A DNA stretch of 64,000 nucleotides from Asticcacaulis sp. EMRT-3. Its GTDB lineage: Bacteria; Pseudomonadota; Alphaproteobacteria; Caulobacterales; Caulobacteraceae. Below, piece after piece: positions 25,226 to 33,555 of the stretch. The notes below the pieces were generated by a model. It made no database searches. It was not told the DNA's origin and saw only the letters and a program-made list of their open reading frames with translations. Position 1 is the stretch's first letter. Every line of letters begins with the position of its first letter. The position numbers and the translations under genes were made by a program. The stretch spans positions 579,001 through 643,000 of the forward strand of contig NZ_JASERT010000001.1 in NCBI RefSeq assembly GCF_030027245.1. The letters run 5' to 3'.

Positions 25226-26449
25226 TCACTTAAATAAACTCAGATCAATCGCATCGCCCATCGCCTTGTAACCGGCCATGCCGGGATGCAGGTGGTCGCC
25301 GGAATCATAGGCGGCTGACAGGCGATCAGGAGCCTTCGGATCGCGCAGCAGAGCGTCGAAATCGATCACGGCATCGAAAGCACCCGATGTGCGGATCCAG
25401 CTATTGATCGCCTGACGGTCGGCCTCGACCTGGGAATCGGGATGGTAATAATCGTTGCCGGTAAAGGGCGTGATGGTGGCCCCATACACCTTCAGGCCGC
25501 GGGCATGGGCGCGGTAGATGACCTGCTGGTAATCGGCGATGATCTGGTTGACGAGGGCCGTATGGGCCTCAGGCGGAATGGGCGCGTCGCGCGTGGCCGT
25601 GCCGAGATCGTTGACGCCCTCGAACACGATCAGCCACTTCGCTCCGGCCTGCCCCAGCACATCACGGTCGAGGCGGGCAATGACATTGGGGCCCAGCCCA
25701 TCAAGATGCAGGCGGTTGCCGCCGATGCCTTCATTGATGACGGCGATATTCTGACCGGCCAGGCGCGCGGCCAGTTCGTCGGTCCAGCGGCCATTGCTGT
25801 CGTTCTCGACCGCGTGGCCGTCGGTGATCGAATCGCCGAGCGCCACGATGGTTGACCCGCCGCTATCGACATCGACGCCGGACAGGTTGAACCAGTTGGC
25901 CTGGGTTTTCGCATCCTTCATGTCGGCGTCGTCGCTGTGATCACCGTGCATGATATAGGTGGTGGCGCGCGAGCCGGGATGGCCGGTCTGTTGCGTGATG
26001 GTGCCCGGAATATAGAGGCTGATGGCCAGGCTGGCCCCGTCAGCCACGTTCAGGTCAACGGGATCGGAAATATATTCGCCGGAAGCGGGCACCAGCACAT
26101 CCGTTGAACCGCCAAAGGTGACGGCGCTGTCGGTGGCCGGATCGATGGCCGATGAGCCGAGCTTGCCGAGCGCGACATGCACGTCCTTTATTTCCAGCGG
26201 CACTGAACTCATGACATTGGAGACGCGGATGCGGATTTTCGGGCCGCCTTCCGACACATGCACGACCTGACGCAGGGTGATGTTGGATGTGTTGTCGGCG
26301 GACAGGGCATTTTCACCGGTCGGCACCATCTGCGACGAGGCCCAGGTGGCGTTCCAGCCTGGATCGCCTGAGGTGGCGGCGTGCGCAAAAGCGGGCATCG
26401 AAAAGGCGAGCAGACCGCAGGTGGCCAGCAGAAGACGGCGGGTGATCAT
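25226..26449 (-). CDS. Secreted SGNH/GDSL-type esterase
   Basis: 407 residues with a signal peptide (MITRRLLLATCGLLAFSMPA, ending FAHA). A beta-sandwich N-terminal region (about 30-200) precedes the SGNH domain: block I IVALGDSITDGHAV with the nucleophile Ser, block II Gly in NEGIGGNRLH, block III GVNDLG, and block V DHLHPG with catalytic Asp/His. This arrangement is seen in carbohydrate or pectin acetylesterase-like proteins that deacylate plant or cell-surface glycans. Single gene, minus strand, 112 bp beyond the fasciclin gene. Confidence 0.9.
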   Translation of the reverse strand: MITRRLLLATCGLLAFSMPAFAHAATSGDPGWNATWASSQMVPTGENALSADNTSNITLRQVVHVSEGGPKIRIRVSNVMSSVPLEIKDVHVALGKLGSSAIDPATDSAVTFGGSTDVLVPASGEYISDPVDLNVADGASLAISLYIPGTITQQTGHPGSRATTYIMHGDHSDDADMKDAKTQANWFNLSGVDVDSGGSTIVALGDSITDGHAVENDSNGRWTDELAARLAGQNIAVINEGIGGNRLHLDGLGPNVIARLDRDVLGQAGAKWLIVFEGVNDLGTATRDAPIPPEAHTALVNQIIADYQQVIYRAHARGLKVYGATITPFTGNDYYHPDSQVEADRQAINSWIRTSGAFDAVIDFDALLRDPKAPDRLSAAYDSGDHLHPGMAGYKAMGDAIDLSLFK

Positions 26450-26522
26450 GGGTATTGTCCCTGTTTATGGTAGCGTTATCAGCAACTATGCGGCAGAGCG
26501 CTTCGCCTGACAAGGGACAAAA

Positions 26523-26556
26523 GTTCCCCGAAGACCAGAGTTGATCTTCGGGGAAC
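26523..26556 (-). terminator. Terminator after the fasciclin gene
   Basis: Perfect 12-bp stem GTTCCCCGAAGA (26523-26534) with TCTTCGGGGAAC (26545-26556). On the minus strand it is followed by CTTTTGTCC. It lies 6 bp beyond the stop of the fasciclin gene. Confidence 0.8.
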
Positions 26557-26561
26557 GGGCA

Positions 26562-27164
26562 TTACGAAGCGGGCAGCAAAACCTTGTCGATGACGTGGAT
26601 CATGCCGTTCGACTGGTGGACATCGGCGATGGTGATGTCGGCGGTGGCGCCGGTTTCATCGGTGAGTGTGATCATGCCGCCGTTCTTTTTGGCGGTGAGC
26701 ACGCAGCCGCCGAGCGTGGTGAGCTGATAACTGCCGCCATTCTTATCGATCCAGCCCGCAAGATCAGCCGCCGATACATTGCCCGCCACCACATGACAGG
26801 TCAGGATTTTGGTGAGCTGCGCCTTGTTTTCGGGCTTGAGCAGCGTATCGACCGTACCTTTGGGCAGGGCGTCAAACGCTTCGTTGGTGGGCGCGAAAAC
26901 GGTGAAGGGGCCTGGGCCTTCAAGCGTATCGACCAGGCCGGCGGCCTTGACGGCGGCGACCAGCGTGGTGTGATCGGCGCTGTTCATGGCGTTTTGTACG
27001 ATGGTCTTGTTGGCATACATGGCCGCGCCGCCGACCATCGGGTTTTGCGCATAGTGCATCAGATGGGCCGTGGTATCGGCGGCAATAGCCATAGGGGCTA
27101 CGAATATGGGGGCGATAGCGGACAGGGCCAGAATGCAGGCGGGGAGAACAACAAAAGAGCGCAT
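26562..27164 (-). CDS. Secreted fasciclin-domain protein
   Basis: 200 residues with a signal peptide ending AIAA. A single FAS1 domain follows (about 55-198): TIVQNAMNSADHTTLVAAVKAAGL, FTVFAPTNEAFDALP (the H1 block) and VHQSNGMIHVIDKVLLP (the H2 block). Bacterial FAS1 proteins act in adhesion or surface attachment. Own transcription unit with terminator; the 377-bp region upstream separates it from the divergent DUF1134 gene. Confidence 0.92.
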   Translation of the reverse strand: MRSFVVLPACILALSAIAPIFVAPMAIAADTTAHLMHYAQNPMVGGAAMYANKTIVQNAMNSADHTTLVAAVKAAGLVDTLEGPGPFTVFAPTNEAFDALPKGTVDTLLKPENKAQLTKILTCHVVAGNVSAADLAGWIDKNGGSYQLTTLGGCVLTAKKNGGMITLTDETGATADITIADVHQSNGMIHVIDKVLLPAS

Positions 27165-27541
27165 GGAGATGATCCTTGAGGCATGTGCATGACAAAATGG
27201 CCATGTCGGAAGCTGTTACGCTGTCAAAGCCTTGCCGGACGTTTCCTTTATAGAATTTTACCAAGCCACCACCTGCTCGCACATGGGAAGTTTACATGAG
27301 GCTTCACATCGCCACAGTGCAACCGGGAAAATGGAAATGGCGGCTATGCTGACATTCGAAGACCTGCAAAGTCCCACCCGGACAGGCTTAACCAATAAGG
27401 CGAACTTGCGGCTGGTTGAGCCCTATTGCTGACATAGGAAGATGCGAATCTGGCCTTTACGGGGCGACGTAAGGGTTATTTAGTAAATCTGATCTTAACC
27501 TTCACGACGATACATCCCCGCTAAAATTCCGAGGAGCCGTC
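27165..27541. other. Divergent promoter region between the fasciclin and DUF1134 genes
   Basis: 377 bp without a convincing gene; short open frames here lack coding character. It must hold both promoters. The only site I could name is a CtrA-like half-site pair at 27484-27499. Confidence 0.5.
27484..27499 (+). promoter_or_regulatory. Candidate CtrA box upstream of the DUF1134 gene
   Basis: TAAA (27484-27487), seven bases, then TTAAC (27495-27499). The CtrA consensus is TTAA-N7-TTAAC, so one base differs. It lies 43 bp before the ATG, a normal promoter distance. EipA (DUF1134) is reported as a CtrA target in Brucella, which makes the site plausible; short matches also occur by chance. Confidence 0.3.
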
Positions 27542-28153
27542 ATGAAGCGTCGTCAATTTCTAATGGCTGGTATGGCCCTGGCGGCTGCACCGCTTGTTCC
27601 GCAGTTCGCCCTTGCCCAAAATCAGCCGCCTGCGCCTGCGGATAACGACACGCAGAACGGCCAGCACTATTATTCGCGCGATGAAATCCTTCAGGCGGGA
27701 TCCAATTTCCTGGGCGTCACGGTCGAGGCGCTGGGGGGTGCGATGGAAAAGATTTTCGCCGATTACGGCGACCACCCCACCGCCTATATCGCCGGTCAGG
27801 AAGTCTCCGGCGCGGTCGGCATCGGTCTGAACTACGGCAAGGGGATGCTGTATATGAAGGACGGCGTGGCCCCGAGCGAAATCTACTGGCAGGGGCCTTC
27901 GATCGGTTTCGACACGGGTGCCAATGCGTCGCGCGTCTTTACGCTGGTCTATAATCTGCGCGAACCGATCTTCATGTATCGCCGTTTCCCCGGCGTCGAG
28001 GGTTCGGCCTATTTCATCGGCGGTTTAGGCGTAACCTATCAGCGCGCCGAAGGCATTATCCTGGCCCCGATCCGCGCCGGTGTCGGTTTCCGCCTCGGTG
28101 CCAATGTCGGCTATATGAGCTTTTCCAAGAAGCGCCGTATTTTTCCATTATAG
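27542..28153 (+). CDS. DUF1134 / EipA-like periplasmic protein
   Basis: 203 residues. The signal peptide MKRRQFLMAGMALAAAP ends FALA/Q and has a twin-Arg look. The mature domain carries YYSRDEILQAGSNFLGVTVEALG, YIAGQEVSGAVGIGLNYGKG and FRLGANVGYMSFSKKR, the DUF1134 signature. The Brucella member EipA forms a small beta-barrel and maintains envelope integrity. The ATG follows GAGGAGCCGTC. The last 6 nt overlap the convergent Gfo/Idh/MocA gene. Confidence 0.92.
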   Translation: MKRRQFLMAGMALAAAPLVPQFALAQNQPPAPADNDTQNGQHYYSRDEILQAGSNFLGVTVEALGGAMEKIFADYGDHPTAYIAGQEVSGAVGIGLNYGKGMLYMKDGVAPSEIYWQGPSIGFDTGANASRVFTLVYNLREPIFMYRRFPGVEGSAYFIGGLGVTYQRAEGIILAPIRAGVGFRLGANVGYMSFSKKRRIFPL

Positions 28154-29182
28154 AAGAATACGGCGGCCTTCGCGGGCGCTCAAAAAACCCATTTCGAGCA
28201 GGTGCATCACCTTCAGCGCGTCCGTGGCCAGTACCGGCACGGGCGCGTTGTCGCGTATGGCGGCGGCCATGCCTTCATAATAGCCGGGATAATGGCCGGG
28301 CAGGGCGGGTATAAGCTGTTCGACGCCGGGTGAGCCATCGCCGGTTTCACGCAGCACGCTCATTTGCAGATCGACGCCCCAGCCTGCATCGCCCGGTGTA
28401 CGGCCCGCCTTCAGCATGTCCTCCTGCGTGTCGAGGCCGTGCTTGATCCAGCCGCCGCGCGCGCCTTGCGCCTCAATGGCCGGGCCGCTGATCGTCGTCA
28501 TCATCGATGAATGCAGGATAACCCTCAACGGCCCATAGGCCAGCACGACATGGAAATAATCGTCGGTACTGGCACCGGGACGCTGGGCGGCGATGTCGGC
28601 CTCGATCCAGTCCGGCTGCCCGAACAGAGTCAGCGCCTGATCGATCAGATGCGCGCCGAGGTCGAACCAGATGCCGGAGCCGGGGCCTTCGCGTTCGCGC
28701 CAGCGGTCGCGCACCTGCGGCCGCCAGCGATCAAAGCGGATGATGACCTGATACAGATCGCCGAAGCGCGGCAGCAGCGCCTGAAAGGTCAGGTGATTGG
28801 AATCCCAGCGGCGGCAATGAAAAACCGACAGGTGCCGCCCGACCCGTTCTGCATGACGGATCAGCGATTCGCCTTCGGCCACCGACAGGGCGAACGGTTT
28901 GTCGATCACCACATGCTTGCCCGCATCGAGCGCTTCGTGGGCCAGCGGCGCATGACTGTCATTGGGGGTGGCGATGACCACCAGTTCGATGTCGGGATCG
29001 GCGACGGCGCGGCTGTAATCGCTGTTCACCCTTATATCGGGCAGATCGGCGCGCACATTATCGGGCCGTGATGAGCCGATCAGCGTCAGTTCCAGCCCCG
29101 GCACGGCGCGGATCAGCGGCGCGTGGATCACCTTGCCGGCATAGCCATAACCGATCAGAGCGGTTCTGACGGGTTTAGCCAT
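28148..29182 (-). CDS. Gfo/Idh/MocA-family oxidoreductase
   Basis: 344 residues. It is an NAD(P)-dependent sugar or inositol dehydrogenase-like enzyme. The Rossmann N-terminus has LIGYGYAGKVIHAPLI; the Lys of the family motif lies in HVVIDKPFALSV; the C-terminal half is the alpha/beta substrate domain with SGIWFDLGAHLIDQAL. The region resembles YdgJ/YvaA-type members with no firm substrate. It overlaps the start of the upstream 2OG oxygenase gene's stop by 8 nt, so the two are co-translated. Confidence 0.9.
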   Translation of the reverse strand: MAKPVRTALIGYGYAGKVIHAPLIRAVPGLELTLIGSSRPDNVRADLPDIRVNSDYSRAVADPDIELVVIATPNDSHAPLAHEALDAGKHVVIDKPFALSVAEGESLIRHAERVGRHLSVFHCRRWDSNHLTFQALLPRFGDLYQVIIRFDRWRPQVRDRWREREGPGSGIWFDLGAHLIDQALTLFGQPDWIEADIAAQRPGASTDDYFHVVLAYGPLRVILHSSMMTTISGPAIEAQGARGGWIKHGLDTQEDMLKAGRTPGDAGWGVDLQMSVLRETGDGSPGVEQLIPALPGHYPGYYEGMAAAIRDNAPVPVLATDALKVMHLLEMGFLSAREGRRILL

Positions 29183-29804
29183 AGTTGAAGCTCACCGAAA
29201 TGCGCACATCTTCGCTCATATTGATCGGCACCTCATGGCGCAGCCAGCTTTCCCACATCAGAAGGTCGCCGGTCTGAGGCTGGACAGGCACAAAGCTCTG
29301 GTGTTCGGGACGGCCCGGTTTGCGCAGAGGCGCGTTCATCATCATCGGCAGGCGCGGGTCTTCGAGACGCAGGGCGCTGGCCCCATCGGGCACATGCACG
29401 TAAAATGTGCCGGACAGGATGCTGCGCGGGTGGATATGGCCGGAATGGTGGCCCATCGGTTCGAGAATATTGATCCACATCGAATCGAGCTTCAGCTTCT
29501 CACCGCCGAGATCGAAATCGAGCGTATCGGCAAAGGCGGCGACGTGGGCGTCGAGCAGGGTCTTCAGGTCGGAAAAAACACTGGCGCGCGCCGGAAGATC
29601 GGGCAGGGAGGCATAGGAGGTATAGCCGAGATAGCCCTTGGTCTGCGACCAGGTCTGTCCGGCCTCGTCCTCATCGGCGAAGGCGCGGCAGGTATCATCG
29701 AGATCCTCCAGCCAGATGGCGAAGTCGGGTCGTGCACTCAGACGGGCGCTGTAAAGCTCGGTGACGAACAGCGGGGTGATGGCGGCGGGGGGCAATTTGC
29801 TCAT
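29175..29804 (-). CDS. Putative 2OG-Fe(II) oxygenase (TIGR02466 type)
   Basis: 209 residues. DSMWINILEPMGHHSGHIHP followed by SILSGTFYVHVPDG and EDPR is the pattern of the TIGR02466 family of putative double-stranded beta-helix Fe(II)/2-oxoglutarate oxygenases; His residues in HSGHIHP and in WLRHEVPIN and the Arg in VRISVSFN are likely iron and 2OG ligands. Substrate unknown. It is the first gene of a two-gene unit with the Gfo/Idh/MocA oxidoreductase (8-nt overlap). Confidence 0.85.
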   Translation of the reverse strand: MSKLPPAAITPLFVTELYSARLSARPDFAIWLEDLDDTCRAFADEDEAGQTWSQTKGYLGYTSYASLPDLPARASVFSDLKTLLDAHVAAFADTLDFDLGGEKLKLDSMWINILEPMGHHSGHIHPRSILSGTFYVHVPDGASALRLEDPRLPMMMNAPLRKPGRPEHQSFVPVQPQTGDLLMWESWLRHEVPINMSEDVRISVSFNYG

Positions 29805-29844
29805 CCCGCCTGATTAGGCCGATCCTCCCATCCCGGCAAGGGGG

Positions 29845-30570
29845 CTATTGCAGCTCATAGGTCGCCGAAACCTGCACGCTCAGTTGCAATTCTCCCGAAG
29901 CCACGGGGGTGGAATCGGATGCCGCCTTCATCATCATCATCGGGCGCGGCGGGGTGATAGTGCTGGTGGAGCCTTCTTCGAGCGTCAGCAGGCGGCCGAG
30001 TTTCATGCCGGTGGCGTCGGCATAGAGTTGGGCGCGCTGGCGCAGATTGGCCACGGCGTCTTTACGCGCCTGATCGCGGAGGACGCTGTCGTCCTTCAGA
30101 CCGAAATCGATGCTGTTGATCTGGTTGATGCCGGCACCGATCACCGCATCGACCACCGGGCCGGTGCGGGCCGTGTCATTGACGCGCACCGTGATCTGAT
30201 CCTGCGCCTGATAGCCGGTCAGTTTCGGGGCCTGACCGTCCTTATAGTCATATTGCGGATTGAGATTGAGGCTTGATGTCTGGATGTCGCGCGCCTCGAT
30301 CCCGGCCTTTTTCAGGGCGGCCATCACAGCATTCATGCGGACATTATTATCCTGCATGGCAGACGACGCGGTGGCGCCTTGCGTCACCACGGCGAAAGTA
30401 ACCGTGGCCATATCGGGGGCGGCGCTTTCCTCACCCGTAGCGGTCAGGCGCAATGTGGTCGGCATGGGCTGGCTGGCAGCAGTTTGCGCGAAGGCAGGCA
30501 GGGCCGTGAGCGGCGCGGCAGCCATAAGCAGACCTATCAGGGCGGGTTTCAGCAAGCGGGAAGCGGACAT
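29845..30570 (-). CDS. SIMPL-domain (DUF541) periplasmic protein
   Basis: 241 residues from the ATG at 30570 (MSASRLLKPALIGLLM); an upstream frame to 30717 is not protein-like. A signal peptide ends PAFAQ. The SIMPL domain covers about 35-235: LRLTATGEESAAPDMATVTFAV, NVRMNAVMAALKKAGIEARDIQTS, and DAVANLRQRAQLYADATGM. Such proteins (BP26, YggE) form oligomeric periplasmic rings and have been linked to oxidative-stress tolerance. Single gene; 40 bp beyond it lies the oxygenase. Confidence 0.92.
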   Translation of the reverse strand: MSASRLLKPALIGLLMAAAPLTALPAFAQTAASQPMPTTLRLTATGEESAAPDMATVTFAVVTQGATASSAMQDNNVRMNAVMAALKKAGIEARDIQTSSLNLNPQYDYKDGQAPKLTGYQAQDQITVRVNDTARTGPVVDAVIGAGINQINSIDFGLKDDSVLRDQARKDAVANLRQRAQLYADATGMKLGRLLTLEEGSTSTITPPRPMMMMKAASDSTPVASGELQLSVQVSATYELQ

Positions 30571-30736
30571 GGTGGGGGCCTTTCGACGGAGAGTTGCTGG
30601 TGGTGATAATATATAGGTGCGATGAACCCCGGCTGAACGTTTTTGAGGCACGCCCCTGTGGACAAATGCCTCGGTGGCTTTGTGCGCATTGCGGTTTGAC
30701 GAAAGCCGTGTTAGCACGCGCCTCTCCCATATTCGG

Positions 30737-30812
30737 GGGCGAGTAGCTCAATGGTTAGAGCCGACCGCTCATAACGGTCTGGTTGGGGGTTCGAGTCCCT
30801 CCTCGCCTACCA
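30737..30812 (+). tRNA. tRNA with CAU anticodon, probably Ile2, else elongator Met
   Basis: 76 nt with CCA encoded. Acceptor GGGCGAG pairs with CTCGCCT (first pair G-T), D arm GCTC...GAGC, anticodon stem GACCG/CGGTC with loop CTCATAA, T arm GGGGG/CCCTC. The short D loop (AATGGTTA) and the TGGTT variable loop resemble tRNA-Ile2, whose CAU is changed to lysidine-AU by TilS, more than tRNA-Met. It is not an initiator: the GGG/CCC anticodon-stem pairs are absent. Confidence 0.92.
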
Positions 30813-30916
30813 ATCCCAAAATACAACCTTGAGATTTATGCAACCCAATAAATCGTTATAGGTTTATAAACGCATTTGATGCAACCTTAGATGGAGTTTC
30901 TGTTTGGGGTCGCAAA

Positions 30917-31342
30917 ATGCCAGACCTGTCTGCCTATTTATCAGGCTTTCAGCGAAATCGCACCGGGGCGACGGCGCTGGAGTTCGCGCTGATCGCACCG
31001 ATCCTTATCATGATGGTGGGAGGGATTATCGATTATGGCGGCTATTTCGCCTCGGCCCACGCCGTGCAGCAGACGGTCAATGACGCCGCCCGCGTCGCCA
31101 TTTCCGGCACGACCGCCGATGAGCGCCTGGAACTGGCGCAGCAATCCATCAACAGCGACATGACCAGCTATGCCATTCTGGCGGGCGGGCAGACGAGCCT
31201 GTCCATCGATGAAGGCGCGCAAATCATCGTGGTCAGCCTGACCTACACACCGCAAGGCGACAGTTTCGAACTGATGCCGATGGCACCGGGCCTGCCGCAT
31301 TCCCTGACCCGCACCGCATCCATCGTCCGGGGCGGCTACTGA
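30917..31342 (+). CDS. TadE-like pilus assembly protein
   Basis: 141 residues. A short cytoplasmic start ends in the TadE/TadF type N-terminus RNRTGATALEFALIAPILIMM, where Glu after the Ala-Leu pair is the prepilin-like position, followed by one TM helix and a periplasmic domain. TadE-like pseudopilins assist Flp/Tad pilus assembly. A terminator overlaps its stop. It is followed by a TadG-like gene; no tadA, rcpA or cpaB homologues are in view, so the pair is detached from a main tad/cpa cluster. Confidence 0.85.
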   Translation: MPDLSAYLSGFQRNRTGATALEFALIAPILIMMVGGIIDYGGYFASAHAVQQTVNDAARVAISGTTADERLELAQQSINSDMTSYAILAGGQTSLSIDEGAQIIVVSLTYTPQGDSFELMPMAPGLPHSLTRTASIVRGGY

Positions 31343-31379
31343 CCGCCTGCGCTGGCCCCATCGCAGGCGGTCTTTTTTT
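31341..31379 (+). terminator. Terminator between tadE-like and tadG-like genes
   Basis: Perfect 11-bp stem GACCGCCTGCG (31341-31351) with CGCAGGCGGTC (31362-31372), 10-nt loop, then seven T. It starts inside the tadE-like stop codon, so the tadG-like gene needs read-through or its own promoter. Confidence 0.88.
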
Positions 31380-31409
31380 ATAAATGCAAGCTTTCCCAAA
31401 GGAAGCGTC

Positions 31410-33080
31410 ATGTATCTGTTCTTACTACGCTTTCGCCAGGATGATCGCGGCGCTGTCGCTATAACTATGGCCTTGATGATGACGGTCATCATCAGCTTTG
31501 CCGCGCTGGCGGTCGATACCGGCTATCTGTATCTGAAAAGCCGCCAGTTGCAGGGCACGGCCGATCTGGCGGCCTTGTCGGCGGCGGCGCATCTCGACCA
31601 TGCCGATGCGGCGGCGCAGGCGGTGGTGGCGGCCAATGAAAGCGATGCGGTCAGTGTCCAGACGCAAACCGGCGTCTATGATCCGGCTTCCGGCAGCGAC
31701 CCGGCCTCGCGCTTCAAAGCGGGTGCGTCAGGTGACAGTGCCAGTAACGCCGCCCGCGTCGTGCTGACCGATCACGCCGACCTGTTTTTCGGGCGCATAT
31801 GGCGCAACAGCCCCGTGGCCATATCGCGCACGGCCACGGCGTCGAACGTGCAGATGGCCGCCTTCAGCATCGGCAGTCGGCTGGTCTCGCTGAACGGCGG
31901 CGTGGCCAATGCGCTGTTAAGCGGCCTGACCGGCAGCCAGATCAGCCTGAGCGTCATGGATTATAATGCTCTGGTCGGCGCAAAGGTCGATCTGCTCAGC
32001 TACGTACAGGCCCTGCACACCAAAGCGAACCTGACCGCCGCCAGTTTCAGCGACACGCTCAACAGTCAGATCAGCGTCGGCGATGCGCTCGATGTGCTGA
32101 TCGGCCAGAGCGACATACAGAATAATCCCAGCCTGAAAGCGCCGCTGACCGTGCTGGCCAACAGTGCCGTTCGCAACACCAAGATCCGCCTCGGCGACCT
32201 GATCGATACCGGCGTCTATGGTGATCAGGATCATATAGTGGGCGGTGTCGATTCCGCCATCCATGTCAGCAGCATGGCGCTGGTCAATGCCCTGCTCGAA
32301 CTGGCCAATGCCGACCGTCAGGTGCAGCTTGATCTGTCGGCGCAGGTGCCGTCACTGGCCGGGGTGAAGGTATGGCTGGCGATCGGCGAGCGGCCCAACC
32401 ATTCGCCCTGGCTGACCGTGACGCGCAGCGGCGATCCGATTATCCGCACGGCGCAGGCAAGGCTCTATATCGAGGCGTCTGTAGCGGCCAATAATGCGTT
32501 GCTGAAACCGCTGGGCGTGACGGGCGTGCGTTTGCCGGTCTATGTCGAACTGGCCTCGGCGCAGGCGAAGCTGTCGGCCATTTCGTGCGATGCCTCAGGC
32601 CACAGCGTCAATCTGCTGGTCAGTCCCAGCATCGGTCAGGCGGCCATTGGCGACATCGATACCAGCCAGCTCAACGATTTCAAAACACCGCTCACCGTTT
32701 CCACCGCCACCGTGCTGGGCCTGCCGCTGATCAGGGCCACGGCACGCGCTCAGATCAGTCTGGGCGGCGTCACCTGGCAGAACGTCCGCTTCAATGCCGC
32801 CGATATTGCCAACCAGACCCTGCATACGGTCAAGACCGATGATCTGGTGCAGGGCCTGACCACCTCCCTGCTGCAACAGACGCAGATCAATGTCAGCGTG
32901 GCGGGGCTGGGGCTTAATCTCGGCGGTGTCACCTCGGCTGTGGGGGGGCTGCTGACGCCGGTGGGGCCGCCGCTCGATGGTGTGCTCAACGGCCTGCTCG
33001 ACACATTGGGCCTGGGGCTGGGTGAGGCCGATGTGCAGGTCAATGGCCTGCGCTGCAATGGTTCGGCTTTAGTGATTTAG
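31410..33080 (+). CDS. TadG-like pilus assembly protein
   Basis: 556 residues. The N-terminus is typical of TadG: RQDDRGAVAITMALMMT, one TM helix, then VDTGYLYLKSRQLQGTADLAALSAA. The large periplasmic part has no von Willebrand motif that I can see, only long beta-rich repeats (for example LLSGLTGSQISLSVMDYN and GLGLNLGGVTSAVGGLL). TadG-type proteins anchor or secrete Tad pili. An AAAGGAAG site precedes the ATG. It ends convergently with the GNAT gene (4-nt overlap). Confidence 0.85.
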   Translation: MYLFLLRFRQDDRGAVAITMALMMTVIISFAALAVDTGYLYLKSRQLQGTADLAALSAAAHLDHADAAAQAVVAANESDAVSVQTQTGVYDPASGSDPASRFKAGASGDSASNAARVVLTDHADLFFGRIWRNSPVAISRTATASNVQMAAFSIGSRLVSLNGGVANALLSGLTGSQISLSVMDYNALVGAKVDLLSYVQALHTKANLTAASFSDTLNSQISVGDALDVLIGQSDIQNNPSLKAPLTVLANSAVRNTKIRLGDLIDTGVYGDQDHIVGGVDSAIHVSSMALVNALLELANADRQVQLDLSAQVPSLAGVKVWLAIGERPNHSPWLTVTRSGDPIIRTAQARLYIEASVAANNALLKPLGVTGVRLPVYVELASAQAKLSAISCDASGHSVNLLVSPSIGQAAIGDIDTSQLNDFKTPLTVSTATVLGLPLIRATARAQISLGGVTWQNVRFNAADIANQTLHTVKTDDLVQGLTTSLLQQTQINVSVAGLGLNLGGVTSAVGGLLTPVGPPLDGVLNGLLDTLGLGLGEADVQVNGLRCNGSALVI

Positions 33081-33337
33081 GCCGGATGCCGTTTGATCCA
33101 CACCGCCGCATAGTCGCAGATCGGTACTACTTTCAGATCCTCGGCGCGGGCTCTCTGCATCAGATCCGCCATCAGCCGTCCGGCGGCGCCGGTGCCGCGC
33201 AATGCGGGCGGGGCCTCGACATAATCGATATAAAGTGTTGCGCCATCAAGGCGATAATCGGCAAAGGCCGTGTGGCCGTCTTCGCTCAGTTCGAACCGCC
33301 CGCCGGGTGATGATAGTTGCTGATCGTCCGTGTGCAT
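33077..33337 (-). CDS. Small GNAT-type N-acetyltransferase (YjdJ/NATD1-like)
   Basis: 86 residues from the ATG at 33337 (MHTDDQQLSSPGGRFEL), preceded by AAGGA; a longer frame to 33379 is less likely. It contains ADYRLDGATLYIDYVEAPPA, the acetyl-CoA loop LRGTGAAGRLMADLM and VVPICDYAAVWIKRHP, the layout of the minimal one-domain GNAT group. Substrate unknown. Convergent with the TadG-like gene. Confidence 0.85.
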   Translation of the reverse strand: MHTDDQQLSSPGGRFELSEDGHTAFADYRLDGATLYIDYVEAPPALRGTGAAGRLMADLMQRARAEDLKVVPICDYAAVWIKRHPA

Positions 33338-33555
33338 GGTGTTGTCCTTACAGGTCGAAATCTGGGCATACGAAACCATATGTGCAAGACATGACAGGAC
33401 GAAAATATCCCATCTCGCCGATGAACATTTTTGGACACAGGGCTGTCAAAATCGTCTGCCACACTGTAGGTAAAGCTGAAGATGCAGGACGCTGAAGGGC
33501 GAATCAGCGTCTATTGCTGCGGTTTGGCGGCTTTCTGCACCAGGGAATATACGAC

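Noticed and set aside
27232-27432. 66-codon frame between the fasciclin and DUF1134 genes
   Set aside because: No ribosome-binding site and no protein-like composition; the region is a divergent promoter interval.
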